Assembly (NCBI GenBank): GCA_016280955.1
Contig: JAEEHV010000039.1
Coordinates: forward strand, 1-34,499
Length of the DNA stretch: 34,499 nt
DNA from: Candidatus Gastranaerophilales bacterium
GTDB lineage: Bacteria; Cyanobacteriota; Vampirovibrionia; Gastranaerophilales; Gastranaerophilaceae
Reading direction: 5' to 3'
A program made the position numbers and the translations under genes. Of this stretch, positions 13,846-18,359 are shown in pieces; within the stretch, counting starts at the first letter, position 1; the number at the start of each line of letters is the position of its first letter. The notes beneath the pieces were generated by a model. The model searched no databases. It was not told where the DNA came from and was given only the letters and a program-made list of their open reading frames with translations.

Positions 13846-13901
13846 GCGTGTCTTGTAGTTAAAGACGCATACAGCAATTTTCTATTAATTTATGAAAATT
13901 G
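13846..13901 (+). repeat. CAGCAA element E1 (permuted form)
   Basis: GCGTGTCTT (13846-13854) pairs with AAAGACGC (13861-13868), allowing one bulged G, followed directly by ATACAGCAATTTT. CAATTTTC (13875-13882) pairs perfectly with GAAAATTG (13894-13901). The order of stem halves is the permuted one seen in the tRNA insertion at 17695-17741. No flanking tRNA halves are recognisable. Confidence 0.45.
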
Positions 13902-13963
13902 TAAAAAAGATGGTCTGCACACACCTTGTACGCTTTCGGGCGCATTAAAGTAGTGTATAGGTC

Positions 13964-14005
13964 GGCGGCTACCTGTTATCAAGGGGCGCAATGATAGAAG
14001 CCGCC
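13964..14005 (+). ncRNA. Stem-loop GGCGGCT/AGCCGCC
   Basis: A perfect 7-bp stem, GGCGGCT (13964-13970) with AGCCGCC (13999-14005), encloses a second stem TATCA (13977-13981) with TGATA (13992-13996) and a ten-base loop AGGGGCGCAA. This two-part hairpin is GC-rich for its surroundings. The purine-rich loop could be a pairing or protein-binding site. Identity unknown. Confidence 0.4.
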
Positions 14006-14020
14006 AGATTAAATTAGAAC

Positions 14021-14070
14021 GTGTCTTGTGGAGTAAGACACACAACAGCAAATTTACTATAATGAATTAA
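14021..14070 (+). repeat. CAGCAA element E2 (permuted form)
   Basis: GTGTCTT (14021-14027) pairs perfectly with AAGACAC (14035-14041), followed by ACAACAGCAAATTTAC. The layout (stem, short loop, stem, CAGCAAATT) matches E1 and the tRNA insertion. No recognisable tRNA halves flank it. Confidence 0.45.
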
Positions 14071-14166
14071 GACGAAAAAGAAGGTTTCCTGATTTCTCCT
14101 TGCGGCGTGTCATTCGTGCCGCGCCGTGAAAAATCATTATCTATTTACTTGTTGACAAATTTTAAG

Positions 14167-14248
14167 GAGAGGGCATTTTGTGGCGGTTCGCAAAAGCTCA
14201 ACCATTGTATATCATAATTTCTTTTTGTGCAACCGTCATTGCCCTCTC
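14167..14248 (+). ncRNA. Long bipartite hairpin upstream of tRNA-Leu
   Basis: GAGAGGGCA (14167-14175) pairs with TGCCCTCTC (14240-14248), and inside it TGGCGGTT (14181-14188) pairs with AACCGTCA (14231-14238). GCAAAAG and CTTTTTGTGC can extend the helix toward the apex. An 82-nt hairpin of this quality only 14 bases before a tRNA suggests a structured RNA or processing signal. Function unknown. Confidence 0.5.
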
Positions 14249-14262
14249 TGAAAACTAAATAC

Positions 14263-14351
14263 GGGGAAGTAAGCAAGTGGTTAAAGCAAGGTATAGCAAA
14301 AGTACCGCCCGTTAGCGTTGGGCTTCGTTGGTTCAAATCCAACCTTCCCCA
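14263..14351 (+). tRNA. tRNA-Leu, probably (CAA), with unusual anticodon loop
   Basis: Acceptor GGGGAAG (14263-14269) pairs with CTTCCCC (14344-14350), discriminator A, no encoded CCA. A long variable arm (GCCC/GGGC) makes it a class II tRNA. The T-arm GTTGG-TTCAAAT-CCAAC is perfect. The anticodon stem GGTAT/GTACC leaves the loop AGCAAAA, so the anticodon would be CAA, but position 33 is G instead of the near-universal U. The discriminator A favours Leu over Ser. Confidence 0.75.
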
Positions 14352-14382
14352 TACCTTTCCCTCTAAACAAAAATACTCAAAT

Positions 14383-14457
14383 GCAGATATGATGTAGCTG
14401 GTAGCATATCAGCCTTCCAAGCTGAATGGGCGAGTTCAAATCTCGTTATCTGCTCCA
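14383..14457 (+). tRNA. tRNA-Gly (TCC)
   Basis: Acceptor GCAGATA (14383-14389) pairs with TATCTGC (14447-14453), discriminator T, encoded CCA. The anticodon loop CTTCCAA gives TCC. The T-arm CGAG-TTCAAAT-CTCG is canonical. Confidence 0.92.
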
Positions 14458-14460
14458 ATA

Positions 14461-14625
14461 CTGATTGAGCTGGTGAAAGACCCCACCAACTATAAGGTGT
14501 GAACTGTTCGGCTCGTATAATCAGCAGCGTAGTCGATAGCACTACGGTCAAGAAGCTATCCGCGATTGATAGTTGACGTAGGGATTTGACAACCAATAAC
14601 CATCTGACACTTTGGAAAGACAAGG
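14461..14625 (+). ncRNA. Structured spacer between tRNA-Gly and tRNA-Glu
   Basis: CTGATT-GAGC (14461-14470) pairs with GCTC and AATCAG (14511-14524), forming a closed 64-nt structure that encloses TGGTG/CACCA. Two further hairpins follow: CGTAGT/ACTACG and AGCTATC/GATAGTT, each with a seven-base loop. At 14610-14625 CTTTG-GAAAGA-CAAGG is one of the GGA-x-AGAC hairpins that precede tRNAs in this region. The first structure could be a very degenerate tRNA. Confidence 0.4.
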
Positions 14626-14633
14626 GTGTACAC

Positions 14634-14709
14634 GGCGGGTTAGGCGAGCGGTGAAGCCACCACCCTTTCAAGGTGGTAATCATGAGTTCAAATCTCATAC
14701 CCGTCACCA
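14634..14709 (+). tRNA. tRNA-Glu (TTC)
   Basis: Acceptor GGCGGGT (14634-14640) pairs with ACCCGTC (14699-14705) with one G-U, discriminator A, encoded CCA. The anticodon stem CCACC/GGTGG holds loop CTTTCAA, anticodon TTC. The T-arm ATGAG-TTCAAAT-CTCAT is perfect. Confidence 0.92.
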
Positions 14710-14846
14710 ATAGTGGTATTTTGTTAAAGTTCTGCACTGTTATGTTCTAAATAGCGCTTATGGAATAATAACGATAATATGAACTGAATCCCATCTGATA
14801 TATGTGGGTAAACGCGAATTAGCTGTTCGTATATATCAATGTATAT

Positions 14847-14923
14847 GTGCTATTAACTCAGTTTGGTAGAGTAAACGACTTTTAATCGTTAAGCCCGGAG
14901 TTCGAGCCTCCGATAGCACACCA
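14847..14923 (+). tRNA. tRNA-Lys (TTT)
   Basis: Acceptor GTGCTAT (14847-14853) pairs with ATAGCAC (14913-14919), discriminator A, encoded CCA. The anticodon stem ACGA/TCGT holds loop CTTTTAA, anticodon TTT. The T-loop TTCGAGC is canonical. The same CTTTTAA loop occurs in the hairpin element E6 at 17829-17835. Confidence 0.92.
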
Positions 14924-14936
14924 TGAAGTTATAAAT

Positions 14937-14997
14937 AAGGCGCACACAGCAATTATAAAAGGGATAAACTGATAATTTATTAACCTATATGCGCCTT
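14937..14997 (+). ncRNA. Anticodon-loop-bearing element E3 (loop CTGATAA)
   Basis: AAGGCGCA (14937-14944) pairs perfectly with TGCGCCTT (14990-14997). CACAGCAATTATAAAAGGG follows the first strand. Inside, ATAAA (14964-14968) and TTTAT (14976-14980) form a 5-bp stem around CTGATAA, exactly the form of a tRNA-Ile (GAT) anticodon loop. It lacks D and T arms. It is the first of two tandem elements ahead of the DUF2828 gene. Confidence 0.55.
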
Positions 14998-15007
14998 GAA
15001 AAACCAA

Positions 15008-15067
15008 AGGCACTTTCAGCAAATTTTCATACATAAAAGTCTTGAAACTTTACACCTCAAAGTGTCT
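15008..15067 (+). ncRNA. Anticodon-loop-bearing element E4 (loop CTTGAA)
   Basis: AGGCACTTT (15008-15016) pairs with AAAGTGTCT (15059-15067) with one G-U. CAGCAAATTTTC follows the first strand. AAAGT (15036-15040) and ACTTT (15047-15051) enclose CTTGAA; with the next A this reads CTTGAAA, the loop of the tRNA-Ser (TGA) at 17101. It lies 28 bases before the DUF2828 start and so could also act as its 5' leader. Confidence 0.5.
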
Positions 15068-15095
15068 TGCAACAAAAAAGAAATGAGGTATTGAA

Positions 15096-16628
15096 ATGAC
15101 ATTTTTTGATGAATTGCAAAAGAACTTAAACGACATTAACAACCTTCAGCTCACCGAAAATGGTGCTATTGGTTACAAATCAACAGGTAAAACTCTGCTT
15201 GATATGAATTTCTCAATTCCTAAATATCGCAATACAAGTGACGCTGAGATTGCTGAAATCTATAATAAGGCGTATAGTGAGAATCCTTTGTACGCTATTC
15301 TATGGGCTTTCTTTGCGCGTGATATTCGTGGCGGTTTGGGCGAAAGAAGATTATTTAGGATTTTGTTCCGTAGTCTTTGTGTGAACAATCCTGATGTAGC
15401 AAGACAGCTTGTCAAGCTCGTTTCAGAATACGGTCGTTGGGACGATTTGGTTTATTCCACCGAGAATACCGCTGTTTGGAATGACGCTGTTAATGTTATC
15501 AAGGAGCAACTCTTGACCGACACGGCTAATATGAAGAGCGGAAAGCCTATCACACTTCTTGGTAAGTGGTTGCCGAGTGAGCGCACATCAAGCCAAAAAA
15601 CAAGGAAAATGGCGCGTAAATTGGCAAGAGCAATGGGTATTCCTTTCAAAAGCTACAACAAAATGCTTGTTGCACTTCGCGGATATTCCAATGTTGTTGA
15701 GGTTAAAATGAGCGCAAAGGAATGGAAAGCTATTGACTATTCTGCCGTTCCGTCCTATGCTAACCTCCGATACAATAACGCTTTTCTCCGCAATGACGAG
15801 GAAAGGCGTAGAGCGTATCTGAACGCGCTTACCAAAGGCGAAACCAAAATCAATGCTTCAACTGCATTTCCTCACGATATTGTTAGGAAATATGCAAATA
15901 ACTATGCGGTTGATACCACACTTGAAGAAATGTGGAAAGCGTTGCCTGATATGGGCGGTTTGGACAACGTGATTGTAGTTTCGGACGGTTCAGCCTCTAT
16001 GACTTGGAGTGGAAACAATAACGCTCGTCCTCTTGATATTGCTTATGCCCTATCAATTTACTGTTCGGAGCATTGTAAAGGTGAGTTCAAATATAAGTAT
16101 ATCACCTTCTCTACCAATCCGAAGTTAGTTGACTTAACCAAGTGCAACACACTCCACGATAAGTTAAGGGTTGCAAGAAGCCACTCCGATTGTAGTAATA
16201 CCAATATTGAAGCGGTATTCGATATTATCCTTGATACTGCTGTTGAATCAAAGGCTACGCAAGAGGATATTCCCGAAACTGTGCTTATCATTTCCGATAT
16301 GGAATTTGATAATTGTGTTGGTTCTTATCGCAGCGGTTATGTCAAAGACGATTCAGCTTTGTTTAATGTGATTGCAAAGCGTTTTGAAAAGGCTGGATAT
16401 AAAATGCCGAGAATCGTTTTTTGGAATGTTTCTTCACGCACGGGTACAATCCCTATGAAGGAAAATGAACTTGGTGTAACGCTTGTCAGTGGCTATTCGG
16501 TGTCTATCTTCAAAATGGTAGCCAACGGAGAAACTGACCCATACAAGAATCTTGTCAAGACTATCACTTCGGAGAGGTATCAGCCTGTTCTTGAAGCGGT
16601 TAAGCCAGTGCTTGATTGGTGTAACTAA
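15096..16628 (+). CDS. DUF2828-family protein with VWA domain, Ro60/TROVE-like
   Basis: A 510-residue protein. The N-terminal part is helical with AFFARDIRGGLGERRLFR near residues 70-86, a hallmark I associate with DUF2828. The C-terminal part is a von Willebrand A domain: VVSDGSASM near residue 297 is the metal-binding DxSxS motif, followed by YITFSTNP, a TNIEAVFDIIL segment, LIISDMEFDN and RIVFWNVSSRTG. This two-part architecture resembles TROVE/Ro60 proteins, which bind Y RNAs and misfolded RNAs. The gene lies inside the tRNA region, after two structured elements. A role in RNA binding or quality control is inferred. A clear AATGAGG site precedes the ATG. Confidence 0.82.
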   Translation: MTFFDELQKNLNDINNLQLTENGAIGYKSTGKTLLDMNFSIPKYRNTSDAEIAEIYNKAYSENPLYAILWAFFARDIRGGLGERRLFRILFRSLCVNNPDVARQLVKLVSEYGRWDDLVYSTENTAVWNDAVNVIKEQLLTDTANMKSGKPITLLGKWLPSERTSSQKTRKMARKLARAMGIPFKSYNKMLVALRGYSNVVEVKMSAKEWKAIDYSAVPSYANLRYNNAFLRNDEERRRAYLNALTKGETKINASTAFPHDIVRKYANNYAVDTTLEEMWKALPDMGGLDNVIVVSDGSASMTWSGNNNARPLDIAYALSIYCSEHCKGEFKYKYITFSTNPKLVDLTKCNTLHDKLRVARSHSDCSNTNIEAVFDIILDTAVESKATQEDIPETVLIISDMEFDNCVGSYRSGYVKDDSALFNVIAKRFEKAGYKMPRIVFWNVSSRTGTIPMKENELGVTLVSGYSVSIFKMVANGETDPYKNLVKTITSERYQPVLEAVKPVLDWCN

Positions 16629-16632
16629 AAAT

Positions 16633-16684
16633 TCTAAAACTTATTAGAATTTAGCTTGACATTTATGCTTGTGTGTGCTATAAT
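16633..16684 (+). promoter_or_regulatory. Second tRNA-region promoter with upstream box
   Basis: TTGACA (16656-16661), 17-bp spacer, TATAAT (16679-16684) with TGC as extended -10. TCTAAAACTTATTAGAATTT (16633-16652) lies directly upstream and matches the box at 2471 almost exactly. It drives the second group of tRNAs. Confidence 0.85.
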
Positions 16685-16706
16685 AAGTATTGTAAGGTAA
16701 TAAGAG

Positions 16707-16768
16707 GAAATCGGCTCGGATTCAATGAGCCATTTCTTCAAACCTTGCAAGAGCTTATTAGAATTTTA
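16707..16768 (+). promoter_or_regulatory. Leader hairpin and downstream TTAGAA box
   Basis: GAAAT and GGCTC (16707-16717, one bulged C) pair with GAGCC-ATTTC (16727-16736), a 10-bp stem. It is followed by TTCAAA and the box AGAGCTTATTAGAATTTT (about 16750-16767). The order is the same as at 13162-13216. Confidence 0.5.
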
Positions 16769-16931
16769 TAAAAAATCAATAACTAAATCCTAATCTACCA
16801 AATCACCTCTTTGTTTCTGTTTTGTGTGTCCTTTGTTGTTTTTTCATTTTTTCTCCTTTCTTTATATATAGGTAGATTGAAACCTTGTAAAAGGGCGTAA
16901 AGTTAAGCGAAACGGTCTTTACGATATATAT
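16769..16931 (+). other. Pyrimidine-rich spacer flanked by an inverted repeat
   Basis: AATCTACC (16792-16799) and GGTAGATT (16871-16878) form a perfect 8-bp inverted repeat around a ~65-base tract that is nearly free of A and rich in T and C. On the minus strand the tract contains AAAGGAG, five A and ATG, opening a 14-codon basic frame (16847 to 16803). No larger gene is visible. The tract could be a binding site or a loop of the RNA leader. Confidence 0.35.
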
Positions 16932-17017
16932 GCGGATATGGCGAAATTGGAATACGCGCAAGATTTAGGTTCTTGTATCTTTATGATGTGTGGGTTCAAC
17001 CCCCACTATCCGTACCA
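16932..17017 (+). tRNA. tRNA-Leu (TAG)
   Basis: Acceptor GCGGATA (16932-16938) pairs with TATCCGT (17007-17013) with a terminal G-U, discriminator A, encoded CCA. The stem CAAGA/TCTTG holds loop TTTAGGT, anticodon TAG. A class II variable arm is present. The T-arm GTGGG-TTCAACC-CCCAC is canonical. Confidence 0.9.
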
Positions 17018-17050
17018 GAGCGAAATGCTCAACGTGCAATACAAAATATG

Positions 17051-17094
17051 ATTGACAAATCGGAACAGACGATTGACACCTCGGACAGACGAGG
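17051..17094 (+). repeat. Tandem GGA-x-AGAC hairpins before tRNA-Ser
   Basis: ATTGACA is followed by AATCG-GAACAGA-CGATT (17058-17074), then GACAC overlapping into CCTCG-GACAGA-CGAGG (17079-17094). Both stems are perfect 5-bp helices with related loops. The second hairpin ends six bases before the tRNA-Ser acceptor. Similar pairs precede the tRNA at 17666 and, in weaker form, tRNA-Glu. Confidence 0.6.
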
Positions 17095-17100
17095 AAATTT

Positions 17101-17193
17101 GGCAGCTTAATCCTAATTGGTAAGGAAATAGTCTTGAAAACTATTAGTAGCCGTGCAAGCGGTGTTTCGGTTCGAGTCCGAAAGCTGTCGCCA
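17101..17193 (+). tRNA. tRNA-Ser (TGA)
   Basis: Acceptor GGCAGCT (17101-17107) pairs with AGCTGTC (17183-17189) with one G-U, discriminator G, encoded CCA. The stem ATAGT/ACTAT holds loop CTTGAAA, anticodon TGA. A long variable arm and T-arm TTCGG-TTCGAGT-CCGAA are present. Discriminator G fits serine. Confidence 0.93.
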
Positions 17194-17206
17194 TTAGGAG
17201 TATCAA

Positions 17207-17497
17207 ATGAAACATAAAGTAGGAATCATAGTCACAATTTCAACAGCAATCACAATACCGTTATTCTTTATTTCACGAATATTAGGAATAGCAGAAAGAG
17301 GAAATCAATCAATGGGTGCAGAAATGTTGATGATTTTAATTCCAATCATTGTATGGTTGTTTATGAAGAATTGGGATTTGATGAAAAATACTTTGCGTGA
17401 TTTTGACCTATCAGACGAAGCGGGTAGAACACCGATTATTCGTCACAAAGAAAACGGCGGTTCAATTCAGATTGTGGGTTACGAACATAATAAGTGA
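17207..17497 (+). CDS. Small membrane protein inside the tRNA cluster, 96 aa
   Basis: Starts 13 bases after tRNA-Ser with TAGGAG as ribosome site. Two hydrophobic segments (about residues 5-26 and 40-56) are followed by a charged cytoplasmic-type tail with GRTPIIRHKENGGSIQIVG. It ends 14 bases before tRNA-Leu (TAA), so it must be translated from the tRNA precursor transcript or a processed piece. No family is recognised. It may be a small host-membrane effector, but that is speculation. Confidence 0.6.
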   Translation: MKHKVGIIVTISTAITIPLFFISRILGIAERGNQSMGAEMLMILIPIIVWLFMKNWDLMKNTLRDFDLSDEAGRTPIIRHKENGGSIQIVGYEHNK

Positions 17498-17511
17498 TTG
17501 GGCTGTTATAT

Positions 17512-17601
17512 GCGGGTGTGGTGAAATAGGCATACACAAGGGACTTAAAATCCCTCGGCTGGAATAATGCCGTGCAGGTTCAAGTCCTGTCACCCGCACC
17601 A
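17512..17601 (+). tRNA. tRNA-Leu (TAA)
   Basis: Acceptor GCGGGTG (17512-17518) pairs perfectly with CACCCGC (17591-17597), discriminator A, encoded CCA. The stem AGGGA/TCCCT holds loop CTTAAAA, anticodon TAA. A long variable arm and T-arm GCAGG-TTCAAGT-CCTGT are present. Confidence 0.93.
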
Positions 17602-17612
17602 CCTTTCGTAAA

Positions 17613-17653
17613 TTGGCAAATCGGAATAGACGGTTGACGGTTGGACAGACAAC
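17613..17653 (+). repeat. Tandem GGA-x-AGAC hairpins before the interrupted tRNA
   Basis: TTGGCA is followed by AATCG-GAATAGA-CGGTT (17619-17635, with one G-U) and then GTTG-GACAGA-CAAC (17640-17653). The layout is the same as at 17051-17094, with different stem sequences but the same loop consensus. The second hairpin ends 12 bases before the tRNA start. Confidence 0.6.
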
Positions 17654-17665
17654 ACTTAATTATAT

Positions 17666-17788
17666 GGGGATATAGTTCAGTTGGCAGAACGACTTACCTA
17701 AATGTGTTTTGTTATTAAAACACTAACAGCAAATTGGTTTTGCTTTTGGAGCAGTATGTCGGAGGTTCGAGTCCTTCTATCCCCACCA
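17666..17788 (+). tRNA. Interrupted tRNA, probably Gln (TTG), with a 47-nt insertion in the anticodon stem
   Basis: Acceptor GGGGATA (17666-17672) pairs with TATCCCC (17778-17784), discriminator A, encoded CCA. The D-arm GTTC-AGTTGGCA-GAAC and T-arm GGAGG-TTCGAGT-CCTTC are canonical. The gene is 123 nt long. If 17695-17741 is removed, exactly 76 nt remain and a perfect anticodon stem ACTGC/GCAGT forms around the loop TTTTGGA, giving anticodon TTG with G37. Without removal no acceptable anticodon arm forms. Anticodon identity depends on the junction chosen, which is ambiguous by one base. Confidence 0.75.
17695..17741 (+). other. 47-nt intron-like insertion, permuted CAGCAA element E5
   Basis: The insertion contains TACCTAAAT, then GTGTTTT (17704-17710) and AAAACAC (17717-17723) forming a perfect 7-bp stem with loop GTTATT, then TAACAGCAAATTGG. 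Its first part resembles the 3' part of elements E3 and E6 (ACCTA or CCCTAAA before the closing stem) and its second part the 5' part of those elements, so it is a circular permutation of them. It is far too short for a group I or II intron. Confidence 0.6.
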
Positions 17789-17796
17789 AAAAAAAA

Positions 17797-17858
17797 CATA
17801 CGCTTACAGCAATTTTAACAGGAATAAACTTTTAATTTATCACCCTAAACTGCGTATG
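17797..17858 (+). ncRNA. Anticodon-loop-bearing element E6 (loop CTTTTAA)
   Basis: CATACGC (17797-17803) pairs perfectly with GCGTATG (17852-17858). TTACAGCAATTTTAACAGG follows the first strand. ATAAA (17824-17828) and TTTAT (17836-17840) enclose CTTTTAA, identical to the tRNA-Lys (TTT) anticodon loop at 14847. AGG and CCCT can extend the inner stem as in E3. It starts nine bases after the interrupted tRNA. Confidence 0.58.
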
Positions 17859-17867
17859 GAAATAATA

Positions 17868-17924
17868 AAGACACTTACAGCAATTTTGAAAAAGTCTGCA
17901 AAACTTTAGGATTTTATGTGTCTT
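17868..17924 (+). ncRNA. Anticodon-loop-bearing element E7 (loop CTGCAAA)
   Basis: AAGACAC (17868-17874) pairs perfectly with GTGTCTT (17918-17924). TTACAGCAATTTTG follows the first strand. AAAGT (17891-17895) and ACTTT (17903-17907) enclose CTGCAAA, the form of a tRNA-Cys (GCA) anticodon loop. It is the second of a tandem pair and lies 33 bases before the gene at 17958, the same arrangement as E3-E4 before the DUF2828 gene. Confidence 0.58.
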
Positions 17925-17957
17925 GTAAATTATTTATTAACTAATTGAGGTACGAAA

Positions 17958-18266
17958 ATGAAATCAGAAAGTGTAAAAATCAAATCAACAGTTTATGATT
18001 TACTTGTTAAAGATAAAAGAACGCGTATTGATGATATTTACCTTTACAAAATGGTAATATCTATCCTTACACCAAACTTATTATCAAAATCTTTTGATGA
18101 TGTGTTGAGCAATCATATGACAAATGGTTTCATAAATATTGATACGATTAGGCGTATCAGAGCGAAAATACAAGAATCTCACCCAGAATTGGTGGACGAA
18201 AAAGCAGATAACGCAAGAAGAAAAAGACAATTCCTATTTTTAAGAGCGTTACAATCTGTAAATTAA
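17958..18266 (+). CDS. Small helical phage protein, 102 aa
   Basis: A 102-residue basic protein between the E6-E7 elements and tRNA-Pro, ending three bases before the tRNA. The segment FDDVLSNHMTNGFINIDTIRRIRAKIQESHPEL resembles a pattern (FE-x-VL ... P-x-x-ES-(V/I)-RR-x-R-x-K-(V/I)-Q-x-x-HPEL) I recall from small uncharacterised proteins of Firmicutes phages. The C-terminal RRKRQF is strongly basic. It may bind nucleic acid. AATTGAGG precedes the ATG. Confidence 0.65.
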   Translation: MKSESVKIKSTVYDLLVKDKRTRIDDIYLYKMVISILTPNLLSKSFDDVLSNHMTNGFINIDTIRRIRAKIQESHPELVDEKADNARRKRQFLFLRALQSVN

Positions 18267-18269
18267 CAT

Positions 18270-18346
18270 CTGGGCGTAGCGCAGTTTGGTAGCGCACTTG
18301 TTTTGGGAACAAGGTGTCGGGGGTTCAAATCCCTTCGCTCAGACCA
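18270..18346 (+). tRNA. tRNA-Pro (TGG)
   Basis: Acceptor CTGGGCG (18270-18276) pairs with CGCTCAG (18336-18342) with one G-U, discriminator A, encoded CCA. The stem CTTGT/ACAAG holds loop TTTGGGA, anticodon TGG. The D-arm GCGC-AGTTTGGTA-GCGC and T-loop TTCAAAT are canonical. Confidence 0.93.
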
Positions 18347-18359
18347 TATAGAGGTTATA

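Larger units (their letters stand above)
13612..14262 (+). ncRNA. 650-nt spacer without a supported gene, rich in hairpins
   Basis: No convincing coding frame is present; the short frames overlap the flanking tRNAs. Visible structures are ACGGG/CCCGT just after tRNA-Gln; two elements with the CAGCAA motif (13846 and 14021); GGCGGCT/AGCCGCC (13964-14005); GCGGC/GCCGC near 14103; and a long two-part stem at 14167-14248. The density of perfect stems suggests that this part of the transcript is a set of structured RNAs, not plain spacer. Confidence 0.45.

Noticed and set aside
14145-14737. Two minus-strand frames across the tRNA-Leu, tRNA-Gly and tRNA-Glu genes
   Set aside because: They are antisense to real tRNA genes, arise from stop-poor structured RNA sequence, and have no ribosome sites or family features.
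14587-17080. TTGACA sequences before tRNAs as promoters
   Set aside because: No -10 hexamer lies 16-18 bp downstream; they are part of the repeated hairpin modules.
17695-17741. Group I or group II intron in the tRNA
   Set aside because: At 47 nt it is far too short and lacks any core helix or conserved group I/II sequence.
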